From TA-21 sp035620895 (GTDB taxonomy: Archaea; Thermoproteota; Nitrososphaeria; Nitrososphaerales; Nitrososphaeraceae): a DNA stretch of 64,000 bases. Below are positions 18,089-25,492 of the stretch, piece after piece (position 1 is the stretch's first letter; the number at the start of each line of letters is the position of its first letter). Position numbers and translations under genes: made by a program. The notes beneath the pieces were generated by a model. That model did not search any database. It was not told where the DNA came from and worked only from the letters and a program-made list of their open reading frames with translations. Where the stretch lies: NCBI GenBank assembly GCA_035620895.1, contig DASPFY010000004.1, positions 179,471 through 243,470 on the forward strand. Direction: 5' to 3'.

Positions 18089-18721
18089 ATGGAATCAAAA
18101 TCAATTCTAGTATTCGGAGCCCACCCAGACGACCTAGAAATTGGTATGGGTGGCACCATAGCTAAACTCTCTGCTATGGGTTATGAGGTTCAACCCATAA
18201 TAGCTACGTTACCAAATTTCGTAAAATCTGATACCAAGGAAGGTAGAAAAACAGAGTCTATGTTATCAGCTAAAGTATTGGGTTGCAAATCTCCCGTGTT
18301 TCTTGACTTGCCACCAGATGAGATGGTATTTGGAAGAAAATTGGTTACATTGATAGATTCATTGGTAACTAAATACAAGCCTGATTCAATTTTTACTCAA
18401 TGGTACGGAGATTCCCATCAAGATCATCAAATTTTAACAAAAAGTGTAATTTCAGCCTGCAGAGATCAAAATAACATATTTATGTATGAATCTACGATAC
18501 CTGGAGGAATTACTGAAAATTCATTTAGACCACAATTGTATGTAAATATTACTGAAACTATAGAAACAAAGAAAATCGCTCTGGAGTGTTTTGAATCTCA
18601 GTTTGTTCGTTGTGGCGAAATATGGATCCCGGCAATTCTTGGTAGATGTTCCTATAGAGGATATCAAATTAATTCAAAATATGCTGAGGCCTTTGAAGTA
18701 ATAAAAGTTACAAAATGGTAA
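18089..18721 (+). CDS. PIG-L/LmbE-family N-acetylglucosamine deacetylase-like protein
   Basis: A 210-residue zinc-dependent deacetylase-like protein. The zinc and catalytic motif AHPDDLEIGMGG is at 11-22, and the second metal-site motif SHQDHQ is at 109-114. The family removes acetyl or other acyl groups from amino sugars on lipids or small thiols. Its placement directly behind a nucleotide-sugar dehydrogenase suggests modification of a glycan or glycolipid precursor. The substrate is unknown. A terminator-like hairpin follows 6 bp after the stop. Confidence 0.9.
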   Translation: MESKSILVFGAHPDDLEIGMGGTIAKLSAMGYEVQPIIATLPNFVKSDTKEGRKTESMLSAKVLGCKSPVFLDLPPDEMVFGRKLVTLIDSLVTKYKPDSIFTQWYGDSHQDHQILTKSVISACRDQNNIFMYESTIPGGITENSFRPQLYVNITETIETKKIALECFESQFVRCGEIWIPAILGRCSYRGYQINSKYAEAFEVIKVTKW

Positions 18722-18727
18722 ATAGAT

Positions 18728-18751
18728 AGAACCATCTAGTGGTTCTTTTTT
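18728..18751 (+). terminator. Hairpin with T-run after the PIG-L gene
   Basis: AGAACC at 18728-18733 pairs with GGTTCT at 18741-18746 around a 7-base loop. A run of six T ends at 18750. It lies 6 bp after the stop codon, the arrangement of an intrinsic terminator. Archaeal termination mainly needs the T-run. Confidence 0.55.
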
Positions 18752-18961
18752 AGAATGGTTTTGGAAAATCTCATAACTAAATTATTTTTAGAAAAGAATG
18801 TATTTGCAAAACATTGAAAAAATGAGTATGGCATAAATCGGGTTTATGTAAAAGCTCTCTTTCATGTCTTAATAAAGAAAACGCTAGAAGTTTTGAACAG
18901 TTTATAAGTGAATATTTTATTTCCTTTTTGCAAAGGATTTGCTGTATGTAGCAAAACAAAT

Positions 18962-19052
18962 GGGCTCGTAGCTCAGCTTGGATAGAGCGCCTGCCTTCTA
19001 AGTCTTTAACAAAGAGAGCCGGAAGTCGAGGGATCGAAGCCCTCCGGGCCCG
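18962..19052 (+). tRNA. tRNA-Arg (TCT) with a short intron
   Basis: The acceptor GGGCTCG pairs with CGGGCCC, with discriminator G at 19052. The D arm is GCTC/GAGC, and the T arm GAGGG/CCCTC has loop ATCGAAG. The anticodon TCT is at 18997-18999. An insertion of about 16 bases after position 37 (about 19001-19016) is a canonical-position intron. Inside it CTTT pairs with AAAG, giving a hairpin. After removal the anticodon stem CCTGC/GCCGG has one T-C mismatch, so the exact splice points are uncertain by a few bases. Confidence 0.88.
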
Positions 19053-19184
19053 TGCTAATATTCAACATCAATAGATTGTCAAGTTGATATTGTCAACAAA
19101 AGTATTACAGGTAATTTCTCGGTTCTTAGGTCGAATCCTAAAAACGGTTTCCATAGTACAAGTAAATGTATTAACGTAACTCAC

Positions 19185-19194
19185 GTTTATAAGA
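19185..19194 (+). promoter_or_regulatory. TATA box of the L1-L10 operon
   Basis: GTTTATAAGA is centred about 30 bp before the ATG at 19220. This predicts transcription starting close to the start codon. Confidence 0.5.
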
Positions 19195-19219
19195 GGCTTG
19201 AAGTGTAAAATTTTCAACT

Positions 19220-19882
19220 ATGCTTGATGATAATCAATTAAAAGGTATGATAAAAAATGCCCGAGATGGATTTGAAAAACGAAATTTCACTCAATCTGCC
19301 GAATTGACCCTCATATTAAAAGACATTGATGTTAAAAAGGGTTTTAGCATAAATGAAGTCGTAAATCTACCTAACAAGACAACCAAGACTTCTAGCATAT
19401 GTGTATTTGCATCTGGAGATATGGGAACGAGAGCGAGAAAGGCTGAAGTTGATAGGGTAATTGAGCCCGAAGAATTAGACAGACTTGGCACGAATAAGAA
19501 AGATGCAAGGAAGGTTGTTAAAGCCTATGACTTTTTTTTGGCGGATACTTCGCTTATGTCGAGCGTAGGTCGGTCGTTAGGACAGTTCATGGGACCAAAG
19601 GGCAAGATGCCATCGCCTCTTGCTTATGGAGCTCCGATAGAGAATATTGCAGATAGATTCAGAGGATCTGTTAGAGCCAGGACAAAGAATCAACTCAACA
19701 TATCTGCCAAGATAGGTGACGAAAAAATGCAAGACGAGCAGCTTGCTGGTAATGCACTCGCAGTAATCTCTGCAATTGAGAAAAAATTGCCACAAGGCGA
19801 CAAAAATATTCACAATGCAGTAATAAAGTTTACAATGAGTAGGCCCTCCAAGGCTTCAGAAGTAGCACAGAAACAAAAGTAG
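19220..19882 (+). CDS. rpl1: Large-subunit ribosomal protein L1 (uL1)
   Basis: A 220-residue L1 protein of the ribosomal L1 stalk. Typical blocks are FTQSAELTLILKDIDVKKG near the N-terminus, the central signature FMGPKGKMPSP (about 127-137), and the C-terminal VRARTKNQLNISAKIGDEKM. The length matches archaeal L1. L10 follows after 11 bp in the same direction, as in other archaea, where L12 normally comes next. Here L12 is on the opposite strand. Confidence 0.96.
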   Translation: MLDDNQLKGMIKNARDGFEKRNFTQSAELTLILKDIDVKKGFSINEVVNLPNKTTKTSSICVFASGDMGTRARKAEVDRVIEPEELDRLGTNKKDARKVVKAYDFFLADTSLMSSVGRSLGQFMGPKGKMPSPLAYGAPIENIADRFRGSVRARTKNQLNISAKIGDEKMQDEQLAGNALAVISAIEKKLPQGDKNIHNAVIKFTMSRPSKASEVAQKQK

Positions 19883-19893
19883 GGAGACAGATA

Positions 19894-20778
19894 ATGGCAG
19901 CCGAAAAACACACTCGAACAAGTTATCCAAAAGGAAAACAAGATTTGTATCAACAGATGCTTGAACTTCCAAAATCTTACAATGTAATTGCCCTTTCAAA
20001 GGTCAACAAAGTACGAGCAACTCAATTGATGATGATAAGAAAAAAATTCCACAAAGATATTATTATAAAAGTAATAAAAAATAGGGTAACACAGAGAGCC
20101 TTTGAAAAGATATCAGATGTCAAAGGCATTGACAAATTGAGTTCCCAGTTAGAGGGACAATGTGCACTTATGTTTACTAATATTAGTCCATTCAAGCTCA
20201 ATCTAATTTTCGATCAAAATAAGGTATTTTTACCTGCAAAGGGGGGAGACGTTACTAAAACGGAAATAATGATTCCGTCTGGCGATACAGGGATAACCCC
20301 AGGTCCCGTATTATCAGAATTCAAAGAAGCAAATGTTCCTACAAAGATAGACCAAGGCACAATTTGGGTAAGTAAAGATACAATCGTAGCAAGGCCCGGT
20401 GATGTAATTTCCACAAAACTTGCTTCCCTGCTCTCGAAGATGAATATAAAGCCAATTGAGGCAGGCATTATGGTTAATTATGCTCTTGAAGATAAATTAG
20501 TCTTTGCAGAAAATGACCTAAGAATTGATCTAAAAGAATTCAGAAATGAACTGAGTAGATCGCATAATGAATCAATATCTCTTGCTGTTGAATCAAGTTA
20601 CTTTACAAAAGAATCGATGGGATACTTATTGTCAAAGGCGTCCAGAAATGCACAAACACTAGCAATTGAATCAAATTATATGTCAAAAGAAACTGCAGGA
20701 CATATAATTTCATTATCAGTACTAAGAGCGAATAATGTAGCTGGCCAGTTGAAAAACAAGGGCTACTCACCCAATTAG
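19894..20778 (+). CDS. rpl10: Large-subunit ribosomal protein L10 (uL10, P0)
   Basis: A 294-residue L10/P0, the base of the ribosomal stalk that carries L12 dimers. It has the P0 N-terminal domain, the insertion with GGDVTKTEIMIPSGDTGITPGPVLSEFKEANVPTK split over its centre, and C-terminal helices that would bind L12 (RSHNESISLAVESS, then KETAGHIISLSVLRA). It ends in QLKNKGYSPN and lacks the acidic alanine-rich tail with the terminal LFG signature that many archaeal and eukaryotic P0 proteins have. Confidence 0.95.
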   Translation: MAAEKHTRTSYPKGKQDLYQQMLELPKSYNVIALSKVNKVRATQLMMIRKKFHKDIIIKVIKNRVTQRAFEKISDVKGIDKLSSQLEGQCALMFTNISPFKLNLIFDQNKVFLPAKGGDVTKTEIMIPSGDTGITPGPVLSEFKEANVPTKIDQGTIWVSKDTIVARPGDVISTKLASLLSKMNIKPIEAGIMVNYALEDKLVFAENDLRIDLKEFRNELSRSHNESISLAVESSYFTKESMGYLLSKASRNAQTLAIESNYMSKETAGHIISLSVLRANNVAGQLKNKGYSPN

Positions 20779-20784
20779 TATTTT

Positions 20785-20812
20785 AGTAATTATCCAGTAG
20801 TAATTATCCAGT
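20785..20812. repeat. Tandem 14-bp duplication between L10 and L12
   Basis: AGTAATTATCCAGT occurs twice head to tail in the convergent gap between rpl10 and rpl12. It could be a slippage duplication; no function is visible. Confidence 0.6.
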
Positions 20813-20983
20813 GTAGATGGATTTGAAGATTAGCTTGCATGAGCGATTTCAGAACAATCCAAAAAAGCTGACCCCGTTATTACAAAATCTTTTGACTTTT
20901 CATTATAAGATTGAATGCCTAGTCCATTTCATTGATTAATATAAAATCTGGAAAGAATCTAAAAATAATAAAAAAAGGTAAAC

Positions 20984-21295
20984 TTAGCCAAATAGAGAAG
21001 ATAGTCCTTCTAAAGCTTCTTCTTCCTTCTTTTCATCCTTTTTCTCTTCTTTCTTCTCATCTTTTGCCTGAGTGGCTCCAGATTCAGCAGCAGCTCCTGT
21101 AGCAGCAACAGCCATGGCCATCGGAGTTGCTTTTAGCGATTCCTCAATGTTTACTTCACTCAAGGCTGCCACGAGAGCCTTTATCTTTACTTCATCTGGA
21201 CTCGCGCCAGTAGCCTTTATCACATTCTTTACATTATCTTCAGTGATATCCTTGTTTAATTTGTGTAGTAATAATGCGGCATATACGTATTCCAT
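20984..21295 (-). CDS. rpl12: Ribosomal stalk protein L12 (P1-type)
   Basis: A 103-residue P1-type stalk protein that recruits translation GTPases. The N-terminus MEYVYAALLLHKLNKDITEDNV is the dimerisation and L10-binding domain. An Ala-rich hinge follows, then a Lys/Glu tail ending in EALEGLSSLFG, the factor-contacting tip. It is on the opposite strand to L1-L10 and faces L10, so it is not in their operon. A TATA-like box lies about 30 bp upstream. Confidence 0.95.
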   Translation of the reverse strand: MEYVYAALLLHKLNKDITEDNVKNVIKATGASPDEVKIKALVAALSEVNIEESLKATPMAMAVAATGAAAESGATQAKDEKKEEKKDEKKEEEALEGLSSLFG

Positions 21296-21319
21296 TTTAA
21301 GAATGCTCTATTCATGACC

Positions 21320-21331
21320 TTAATATAAAAC
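21320..21331 (-). promoter_or_regulatory. TATA box of rpl12
   Basis: On the minus strand, TTTTATATTAAG is centred about 30 bp before the L12 ATG. L12 therefore probably has its own promoter in spite of the upstream co-directional gene at 21340-21870. Confidence 0.45.
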
Positions 21332-21339
21332 TTTCAAAA

Positions 21340-21870
21340 TTACAATATTTTTGTACTTCTAGCCACCGCATACATGTGTTCTCTTAGGTCTCTTTCATAT
21401 AGTGAATTCATTTTTTCTAATAAGATTGCCCTAGCCTGCATTCTATCTTCATTACTTGTGGCTCTTAATACGTTAGCAAAAAGTTCAGGAAGGTTTTCTT
21501 TTATCCATCCGTCGAGTATGTGAAATCTTTCTTCATTTATCCACTTTACCTTTGATGAACTCATATCAATTTCTTCATTAAAATTACCTGTTTCAACATT
21601 ATCAATTAGCATCAAAATACAATTATTTGGATCCGGATTTTTTAGAACTTCTCTTGGCCTTCCCTCGCCCCTTCCAGCAGAAACTTTCTCTATCAATCCC
21701 ACCGGGATAATATACGAACCGCTGATTCTTGCGACTGACTCGGTCAGAGACACTATTCTTCCAATAACCAATCTAATTTTACCAGCATAATCTTGAGTTA
21801 CAAAGGCATAATCTCCATTCTTTATCTTATTCTTTCCAAATAACATATCATAATGAGTTTTAGTTACCAA
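21340..21870 (-). CDS. Hypothetical 176-residue protein
   Basis: I do not recognise this protein. It is 176 residues with a TTG start. The first half looks beta-rich (NGDYAFVTQDYAGKIRLVIGRIVSLTESVARISG) and the second half is helical, rich in Glu and Arg (RMQARAILLEKMNSLYERDLREHM). There are no cysteines for zinc except one single Cys, and no signal peptide. It lies upstream of rpl12 in the same direction with 44 bp between, so it may share the ribosomal-stalk neighbourhood by chance or by function. Confidence 0.75.
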   Translation of the reverse strand: MVTKTHYDMLFGKNKIKNGDYAFVTQDYAGKIRLVIGRIVSLTESVARISGSYIIPVGLIEKVSAGRGEGRPREVLKNPDPNNCILMLIDNVETGNFNEEIDMSSSKVKWINEERFHILDGWIKENLPELFANVLRATSNEDRMQARAILLEKMNSLYERDLREHMYAVARSTKIL

Positions 21871-22126
21871 TTAAGTATACTAAAACCATTTAGTTCCCCC
21901 CATTTCTTAAAAATCAATTGGATGTAGTATTATTTATATCTAAATAAGATACATTAACTTTGATTAATAGGTTATCAAAGATATTTAGTTTGTTAGATAA
22001 ATGTCTGACTCGCCGATATCGAAGCAAGACTCAGACTTTTAAGACAAACAGACAGATCATCGCCACCAAATTCGTCAATTTCGTCAATTCGCAGAATAAT
22101 TACCCAAGATTAGGTTTTTACCGGAA

Positions 22127-22645
22127 TTGAATAATTTATGCAACCTTATAGTGAGCTGTGAATTAATACCAGGTATTTTACATAGGGTGTTGACAAATCC
22201 TGATAAAGCACAAATTATTAAAAACCTTCTAAAACTGTTTGATGTAAAACCTGCGCCTGAAGAACAAACAAGCCTTTTCAAGGATTTACCTGACAAGCAA
22301 AATGAGCTGGATAAGGCTTTTGAATACTGGATTGACGAAACGAAAGAAATATTCGGTGAACCGGGCAAGATAGAAAAAACTCATGGTTTGAAAGAATCTG
22401 GGATAGACTTGTTATTGAATTTAATCGATTCTAAATTCAAATTTGGATTTCAGATTAAGACATATAATGACATCAAAATATCCATGCCTGTAAACGAAGA
22501 TGCGCTAAAAATCTTGAATGAAGTTGAACAGAGCGTTGAGGAGGAGACTAGACAAAAGTTACCCGACATACCTTCCACGATTAACGTAATTAAGAATAAG
22601 AATGAATTTGAAACCCTCTTAGAGGAAAACGAAGTACTATTATAA
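22127..22645 (+). CDS. Hypothetical protein with a D-x(n)-QxK nuclease-like motif
   Basis: A 172-residue soluble protein of unknown function with a TTG start. The central segment SGIDLLLNLI followed by FKFGFQIKTYNDI places Asp94 before Gln109-x-Lys111. This is the spacing and strand pattern of the Asp/Gln-x-Lys active site seen in Mrr-type and other PD-(D/E)XK nucleases. The flanks are helical and Glu-rich. No methylase or partner gene is nearby. The nuclease reading is inference from a short motif and could be wrong. Confidence 0.6.
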   Translation: MNNLCNLIVSCELIPGILHRVLTNPDKAQIIKNLLKLFDVKPAPEEQTSLFKDLPDKQNELDKAFEYWIDETKEIFGEPGKIEKTHGLKESGIDLLLNLIDSKFKFGFQIKTYNDIKISMPVNEDALKILNEVEQSVEEETRQKLPDIPSTINVIKNKNEFETLLEENEVLL

Positions 22646-22986
22646 ATTTGATTTTCTAATATTTAGTATGCAATCGTTTCGTATAGTTAGTCATAATTAC
22701 TTACCACCATTTAATCTTCTCCTACAAGAATCTAGGTAGGCATATTCTGTCAGAATAAAGGAATCTTTGCGATTCTCAAATGTAGGATGTTGTACATGCC
22801 ACGGATATATAGCATATACTGTCTGCGAAGATGATAGAACACAACACGACTAATTTGACAATGTCAAAAGAGGGAAGGCGATTTCACGCTCAGTTGTTTT
22901 CGAATTCTTTACTTTTGCGCAACAAACGCCACATCCGGATTCTGAGTCTATTTTCCCGATAAAAATTGAGTCTGTTCTTTCTGAGG
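22646..22986. other. Intergenic stretch without a firm gene
   Basis: This 341-base gap between a plus-strand and a minus-strand gene holds no ORF I can support. Two short Cys-containing frames occur: one on the plus strand reading GCCTCHGYIAYTVCEDD, and one on the minus strand reading DSESGCGVCCAKVKNS. Neither has a convincing start or a paralogue here. They may be decayed micro-genes. Confidence 0.4.
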
Positions 22987-23469
22987 TCAGTCTTTTGTCA
23001 TATCGTCGTTATCATCATTTATGTAATTTATGATACCTGGTCTGTTTTCCATCATGCCCTCTAATTCTTTGTCTTCTTTTCCTGCTAGTTTTGTAATTTC
23101 GATATTATTATCTATGGATTTAAGTTCATGTTTATTTTTTCTTCTCTTCTTACTAATGGTAACAACCTTAGTTGTAGACTCAAAGGGATTTTTAGTAGGA
23201 ACTGCCTTAGGTTCGTATTCTGTAAAGTATTTTAAATCATAAATTGGATAAAGTTTACCACAATAGCAACATTGTCTGAACTTTTCATCTTTTATACCGT
23301 CTACAAATCTAGGAACTAGTTTGTTTAGTCTTCCCGTTTGTTCCTCACATAGACTACAATATGCTTTTCTTAACTGATCAACTCTTGAATTTTCAATGAA
23401 AGTAAAAGGCTCTCGTCTCATTTTCAATCCTCTACCAGCCTCCCTTATCTTTATCTCCGATTGTGGCAT
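22987..23469 (-). CDS. Two-CxxC zinc protein with basic C-terminal half (family shared with 52769-53218)
   Basis: A 160-residue protein with a zinc ribbon: YCSLCE, then about 28 residues, then QCCYCGKLYPIYDL. It continues with a Pro/Asn-Pro-Phe segment (KNPFE) and a basic cluster SKKRRKNKHE, and ends in an acidic Asp-rich tail. The layout (YCxxCE, QCxxCGxxYxI, a PF pair, then an Arg/Lys run and an acidic tail) is repeated in the 149-residue protein at 52769-53218. No function is known; the basic run suggests nucleic-acid contact. The start is ATG. It is divergent from the gene at 23540. Confidence 0.75.
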   Translation of the reverse strand: MPQSEIKIREAGRGLKMRREPFTFIENSRVDQLRKAYCSLCEEQTGRLNKLVPRFVDGIKDEKFRQCCYCGKLYPIYDLKYFTEYEPKAVPTKNPFESTTKVVTISKKRRKNKHELKSIDNNIEITKLAGKEDKELEGMMENRPGIINYINDDNDDMTKD

Positions 23470-23539
23470 TTTGATCTCCTCGTCGAAAATATCTAGCTTT
23501 ATCTTTTTCCCTGTTCACCGGCTTTTCCCACTCTTTATC

Positions 23540-23857
23540 TTGCGGCTTCCATCCATAATATATCAGGTCAATTATGTTAGTAAAAAAGAAGTAGGTTCGA
23601 ATTTACATGCGGTTATAGATTGCTACAATGGAGTCAATCACGATCACGTAGGAAATATAACATTTTATGACACTCCACTTCCATATAATACCTTTACAAA
23701 TAATATAATTCGGATCTACTTCGATATCTCTCGTTTTAATGACATCATAGGCCTACTTCGTTATGAGAAACCGATTGTAATGTATTTTGATGATTCCTCA
23801 AAATATGGATGGATCCTGGCCTATACCTATGAGCCTGTTGGAGAAGAGGAAACGTGA
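23540..23857 (+). CDS. Hypothetical protein, about 105 residues
   Basis: The open frame extends back to 23396, but that part lies over the divergent gene at 22987-23469. A TTG at 23540 gives a 105-residue protein. Its body reads HAVIDCYNGVNHDHVGNITF and IVMYFDDSSKYGWILAYTYE, plausible soluble alpha/beta sequence ending in an acidic GEEET. I do not recognise the family. A coding-like repeat (copy A) lies 40 bp downstream. Confidence 0.6.
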   Translation: MRLPSIIYQVNYVSKKEVGSNLHAVIDCYNGVNHDHVGNITFYDTPLPYNTFTNNIIRIYFDISRFNDIIGLLRYEKPIVMYFDDSSKYGWILAYTYEPVGEEET

Positions 23858-23897
23858 ATAATTTAGAGTATATTTACTTGTTAAGGAACAAACTTCG

Positions 23898-23954
23898 TAT
23901 AACGATTTACTCGACGCTTTGAGGCTTAGTTTAAAGGGATATAAAATAGAATAG
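23898..23954 (+). repeat. Coding-like 57-bp repeat, copy A
   Basis: Eighteen codons and a stop reading YNDLLDALRLSLKGYKIE. Compared with copies B (24543-24599) and C (24718-24798), most nucleotide differences leave the amino acid unchanged. No ATG, GTG or TTG precedes it in frame; a TAA lies 12 codons upstream (23859-23861). It may be the 3' end of a decayed micro-gene. Confidence 0.7.
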
Positions 23955-24010
23955 AATGTTAGTAAGATTAATCATTTTACTTTACATTCAAATATTGTGA
24001 TGTATTAGAT

Positions 24011-24538
24011 ATGCTAATGAGCTTGGATTCAGTGTTGGTTTCAAATGTTATGAAAACCAATGTCAAAACTGAAAACGAGAATCAGAATGTCATGGCTGTG
24101 TGCAAGGTCATGTATGATAATGATATAGGGTGTGTAGTTGTCATAAAAGAGCAAGGCAAGGACAAAATACCTGTGGGAATAATTACCGAAAGAGATATCG
24201 TTCGAGCTTTAGGTAAACTGACAGTATTTTTGTCGATGCCGCTAAGTAAATTCATGAATAAACCGATAATTTCTATCCAATCTGATCATTCTATCAGGCA
24301 AGCAATGCAATTAATGGATTCCAAGCGTGTAAGAAGGTTAATTGTTGTTGATGCCAATGACAAAATGGTGGGGATAATAACCGAAAAAGACATCTTAAGT
24401 CGAATTGCTAAGGATCCAAATATGATAACAGATTTTGTTAACCAAAATTATCAGAAAGGGCGTGAAATTTACCAAAGATTTACTGAACATATGTTACACA
24501 TGCTTCCGAAATTGAACTCGGCCAAAGGAGTAAATTAA
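24011..24538 (+). CDS. CBS-domain pair protein
   Basis: A 175-residue protein made of two CBS domains. The first spans about 10-70 (VMKTNVKTENENQNVMAVCK ... VGIITERDIVRAL), and the second about 80-140 (KPIISIQSDHSIRQAMQLM ... VGIITEKDILSRI). Such Bateman modules bind adenosine nucleotides and act as sensors. The last 30 residues are a helix (YQKGREIYQRFTEHMLHM). No enzyme domain is fused. Coding-like repeats flank the gene on both sides, so a functional link with the micro-ORF is worth considering. Confidence 0.92.
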   Translation: MLMSLDSVLVSNVMKTNVKTENENQNVMAVCKVMYDNDIGCVVVIKEQGKDKIPVGIITERDIVRALGKLTVFLSMPLSKFMNKPIISIQSDHSIRQAMQLMDSKRVRRLIVVDANDKMVGIITEKDILSRIAKDPNMITDFVNQNYQKGREIYQRFTEHMLHMLPKLNSAKGVN

Positions 24539-24542
24539 TAGT

Positions 24543-24599
24543 TATGATGATTTGTTAAATGCATTAAGACTTTCATTTAAAGCCTATCAAATAGAATAA
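24543..24599 (+). repeat. Coding-like 57-bp repeat, copy B
   Basis: Eighteen codons and a stop reading YDDLLNALRLSFKAYQIE, beginning 4 bp after the CBS stop codon and one frame away from the CBS frame. The in-frame TAA at 24531-24533 leaves only ATT AAT AGT ahead of the repeat. Translation would need an ATT start, a TTG start inside the repeat, or a +1 shift at the end of the CBS gene. Confidence 0.7.
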
Positions 24600-24717
24600 T
24601 TATAATTGCGGTGCATTTCAGTGCAGACCCAGTCCTTATAGATTCTCTAATTATTATTGGCCATACGTAACGAGGCATTGTAAAGGGGGATTGGTATTCT
24701 TTCATAACACTACCATC

Positions 24718-24798
24718 ATGCAATCCAGTCCCCCGCCTTTATACAATGATTTGTTAAATGCATTAAGACTTTCATTGAAGGCTTATCGCATTGAATAG
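24718..24798 (+). CDS. 26-residue micro-ORF carrying repeat copy C
   Basis: An ATG-started frame of 26 codons: MQSSPPPL followed by YNDLLNALRLSLKAYRIE and TAG. The 18-residue core (24742-24798) matches repeat copies A and B, with mainly synonymous changes. That pattern suggests selection on a peptide rather than on RNA. The core is an amphipathic helix (Leu/Ala on one side, Arg/Lys on the other). The rest of the 332-base gap 24600-24931 shows nothing I can name. Its function is unknown. Confidence 0.5.
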   Translation: MQSSPPPLYNDLLNALRLSLKAYRIE

Positions 24799-24931
24799 AT
24801 TTTATTAAATCAAAGAACAATTCAATCTCATTTTCTGTCTTTTGCACTTGAAAAATAGCTAGTGGATGCTATAAAAATATAGTATATACTTGTTCAAATT
24901 TTAATATTAGATAATTTGATAATTTACTGGT

Positions 24932-25492
24932 GTGCCGAGAGTATTTGTTGCCGCAGATATTTATAGAAAAAATGAAATTCAAAAGATTCAAACGGAACTA
25001 CTCACATATCTGAACTTGGAATATAAGTATCTTAAACTCGTGCGGCCAGAGAATTTCCACTTCACGTTAGTCTTTCTTGGCGAAGTAGACAATTCAATCC
25101 TCGACAAGATAGTTACCAAAATTTCTGAGATCGAGTTTCAATCATTTGAAATAAATTTTGGAATGGTAGGAGCCTTCCCAAATAATAATCAAGCAAAAGT
25201 AGTATGGATAGGATTGGATGAAAAAACGAAAGATGCGTTCTATCAATTGTCTGTTTTGGTCATGTCTAAATTAGTGGATTTAGAGCTAAAGTTAGAAAAA
25301 GAGATAGAAAAACAGATAATACCACACATAACACTATTTAGAACAAAAAGGGTTTCAGTTAGTTTGAAATTGCCTGGAGTCAAATCAAATTTTAGTATTA
25401 GCGACAGAATAGATACAATTTCCGTAAAGAAGAGTATCGCCACACCACAAGGTCCCATATACGAGAACATAATTTCTGTGAAAGGTAAATGA
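24932..25492 (+). CDS. thpR: RNA 2',3'-cyclic phosphodiesterase (2'-5' RNA ligase family)
   Basis: A 186-residue 2H-phosphoesterase that opens 2',3'-cyclic phosphates on RNA and was named for 2'-5' ligase activity. The two catalytic tetrapeptides are HFTL at 43-46 and HITL at 132-135, with the usual spacing. The start is GTG. The stop overlaps the ATG of cca by 4 bases (ATGA), so translation is coupled. Adjacency of thpR and cca is conserved in archaea and fits a role in tRNA end or splicing metabolism. Confidence 0.94.
   Translation: MPRVFVAADIYRKNEIQKIQTELLTYLNLEYKYLKLVRPENFHFTLVFLGEVDNSILDKIVTKISEIEFQSFEINFGMVGAFPNNNQAKVVWIGLDEKTKDAFYQLSVLVMSKLVDLELKLEKEIEKQIIPHITLFRTKRVSVSLKLPGVKSNFSISDRIDTISVKKSIATPQGPIYENIISVKGK

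Noticed and set aside
18777..18959. Minus-strand 60-codon frame before tRNA-Arg
   Set aside because: Low-complexity Leu/Ser/Lys composition, no motif, and it ends 2 bp before the tRNA start; it is likely chance.
19121..19147. Possible third tRNA gene near 19.13 kb
   Set aside because: Only a T-arm-like hairpin is present; no acceptor stem, D arm or anticodon arm can be drawn around it.
24539..24599. Programmed +1 frameshift adding repeat copy B to the CBS protein
   Set aside because: A shift at GTA-AAT would join the frames, but copy A cannot be joined to its upstream gene in any frame without crossing a stop, and there is no slippery sequence. A shared micro-ORF origin explains all three better.
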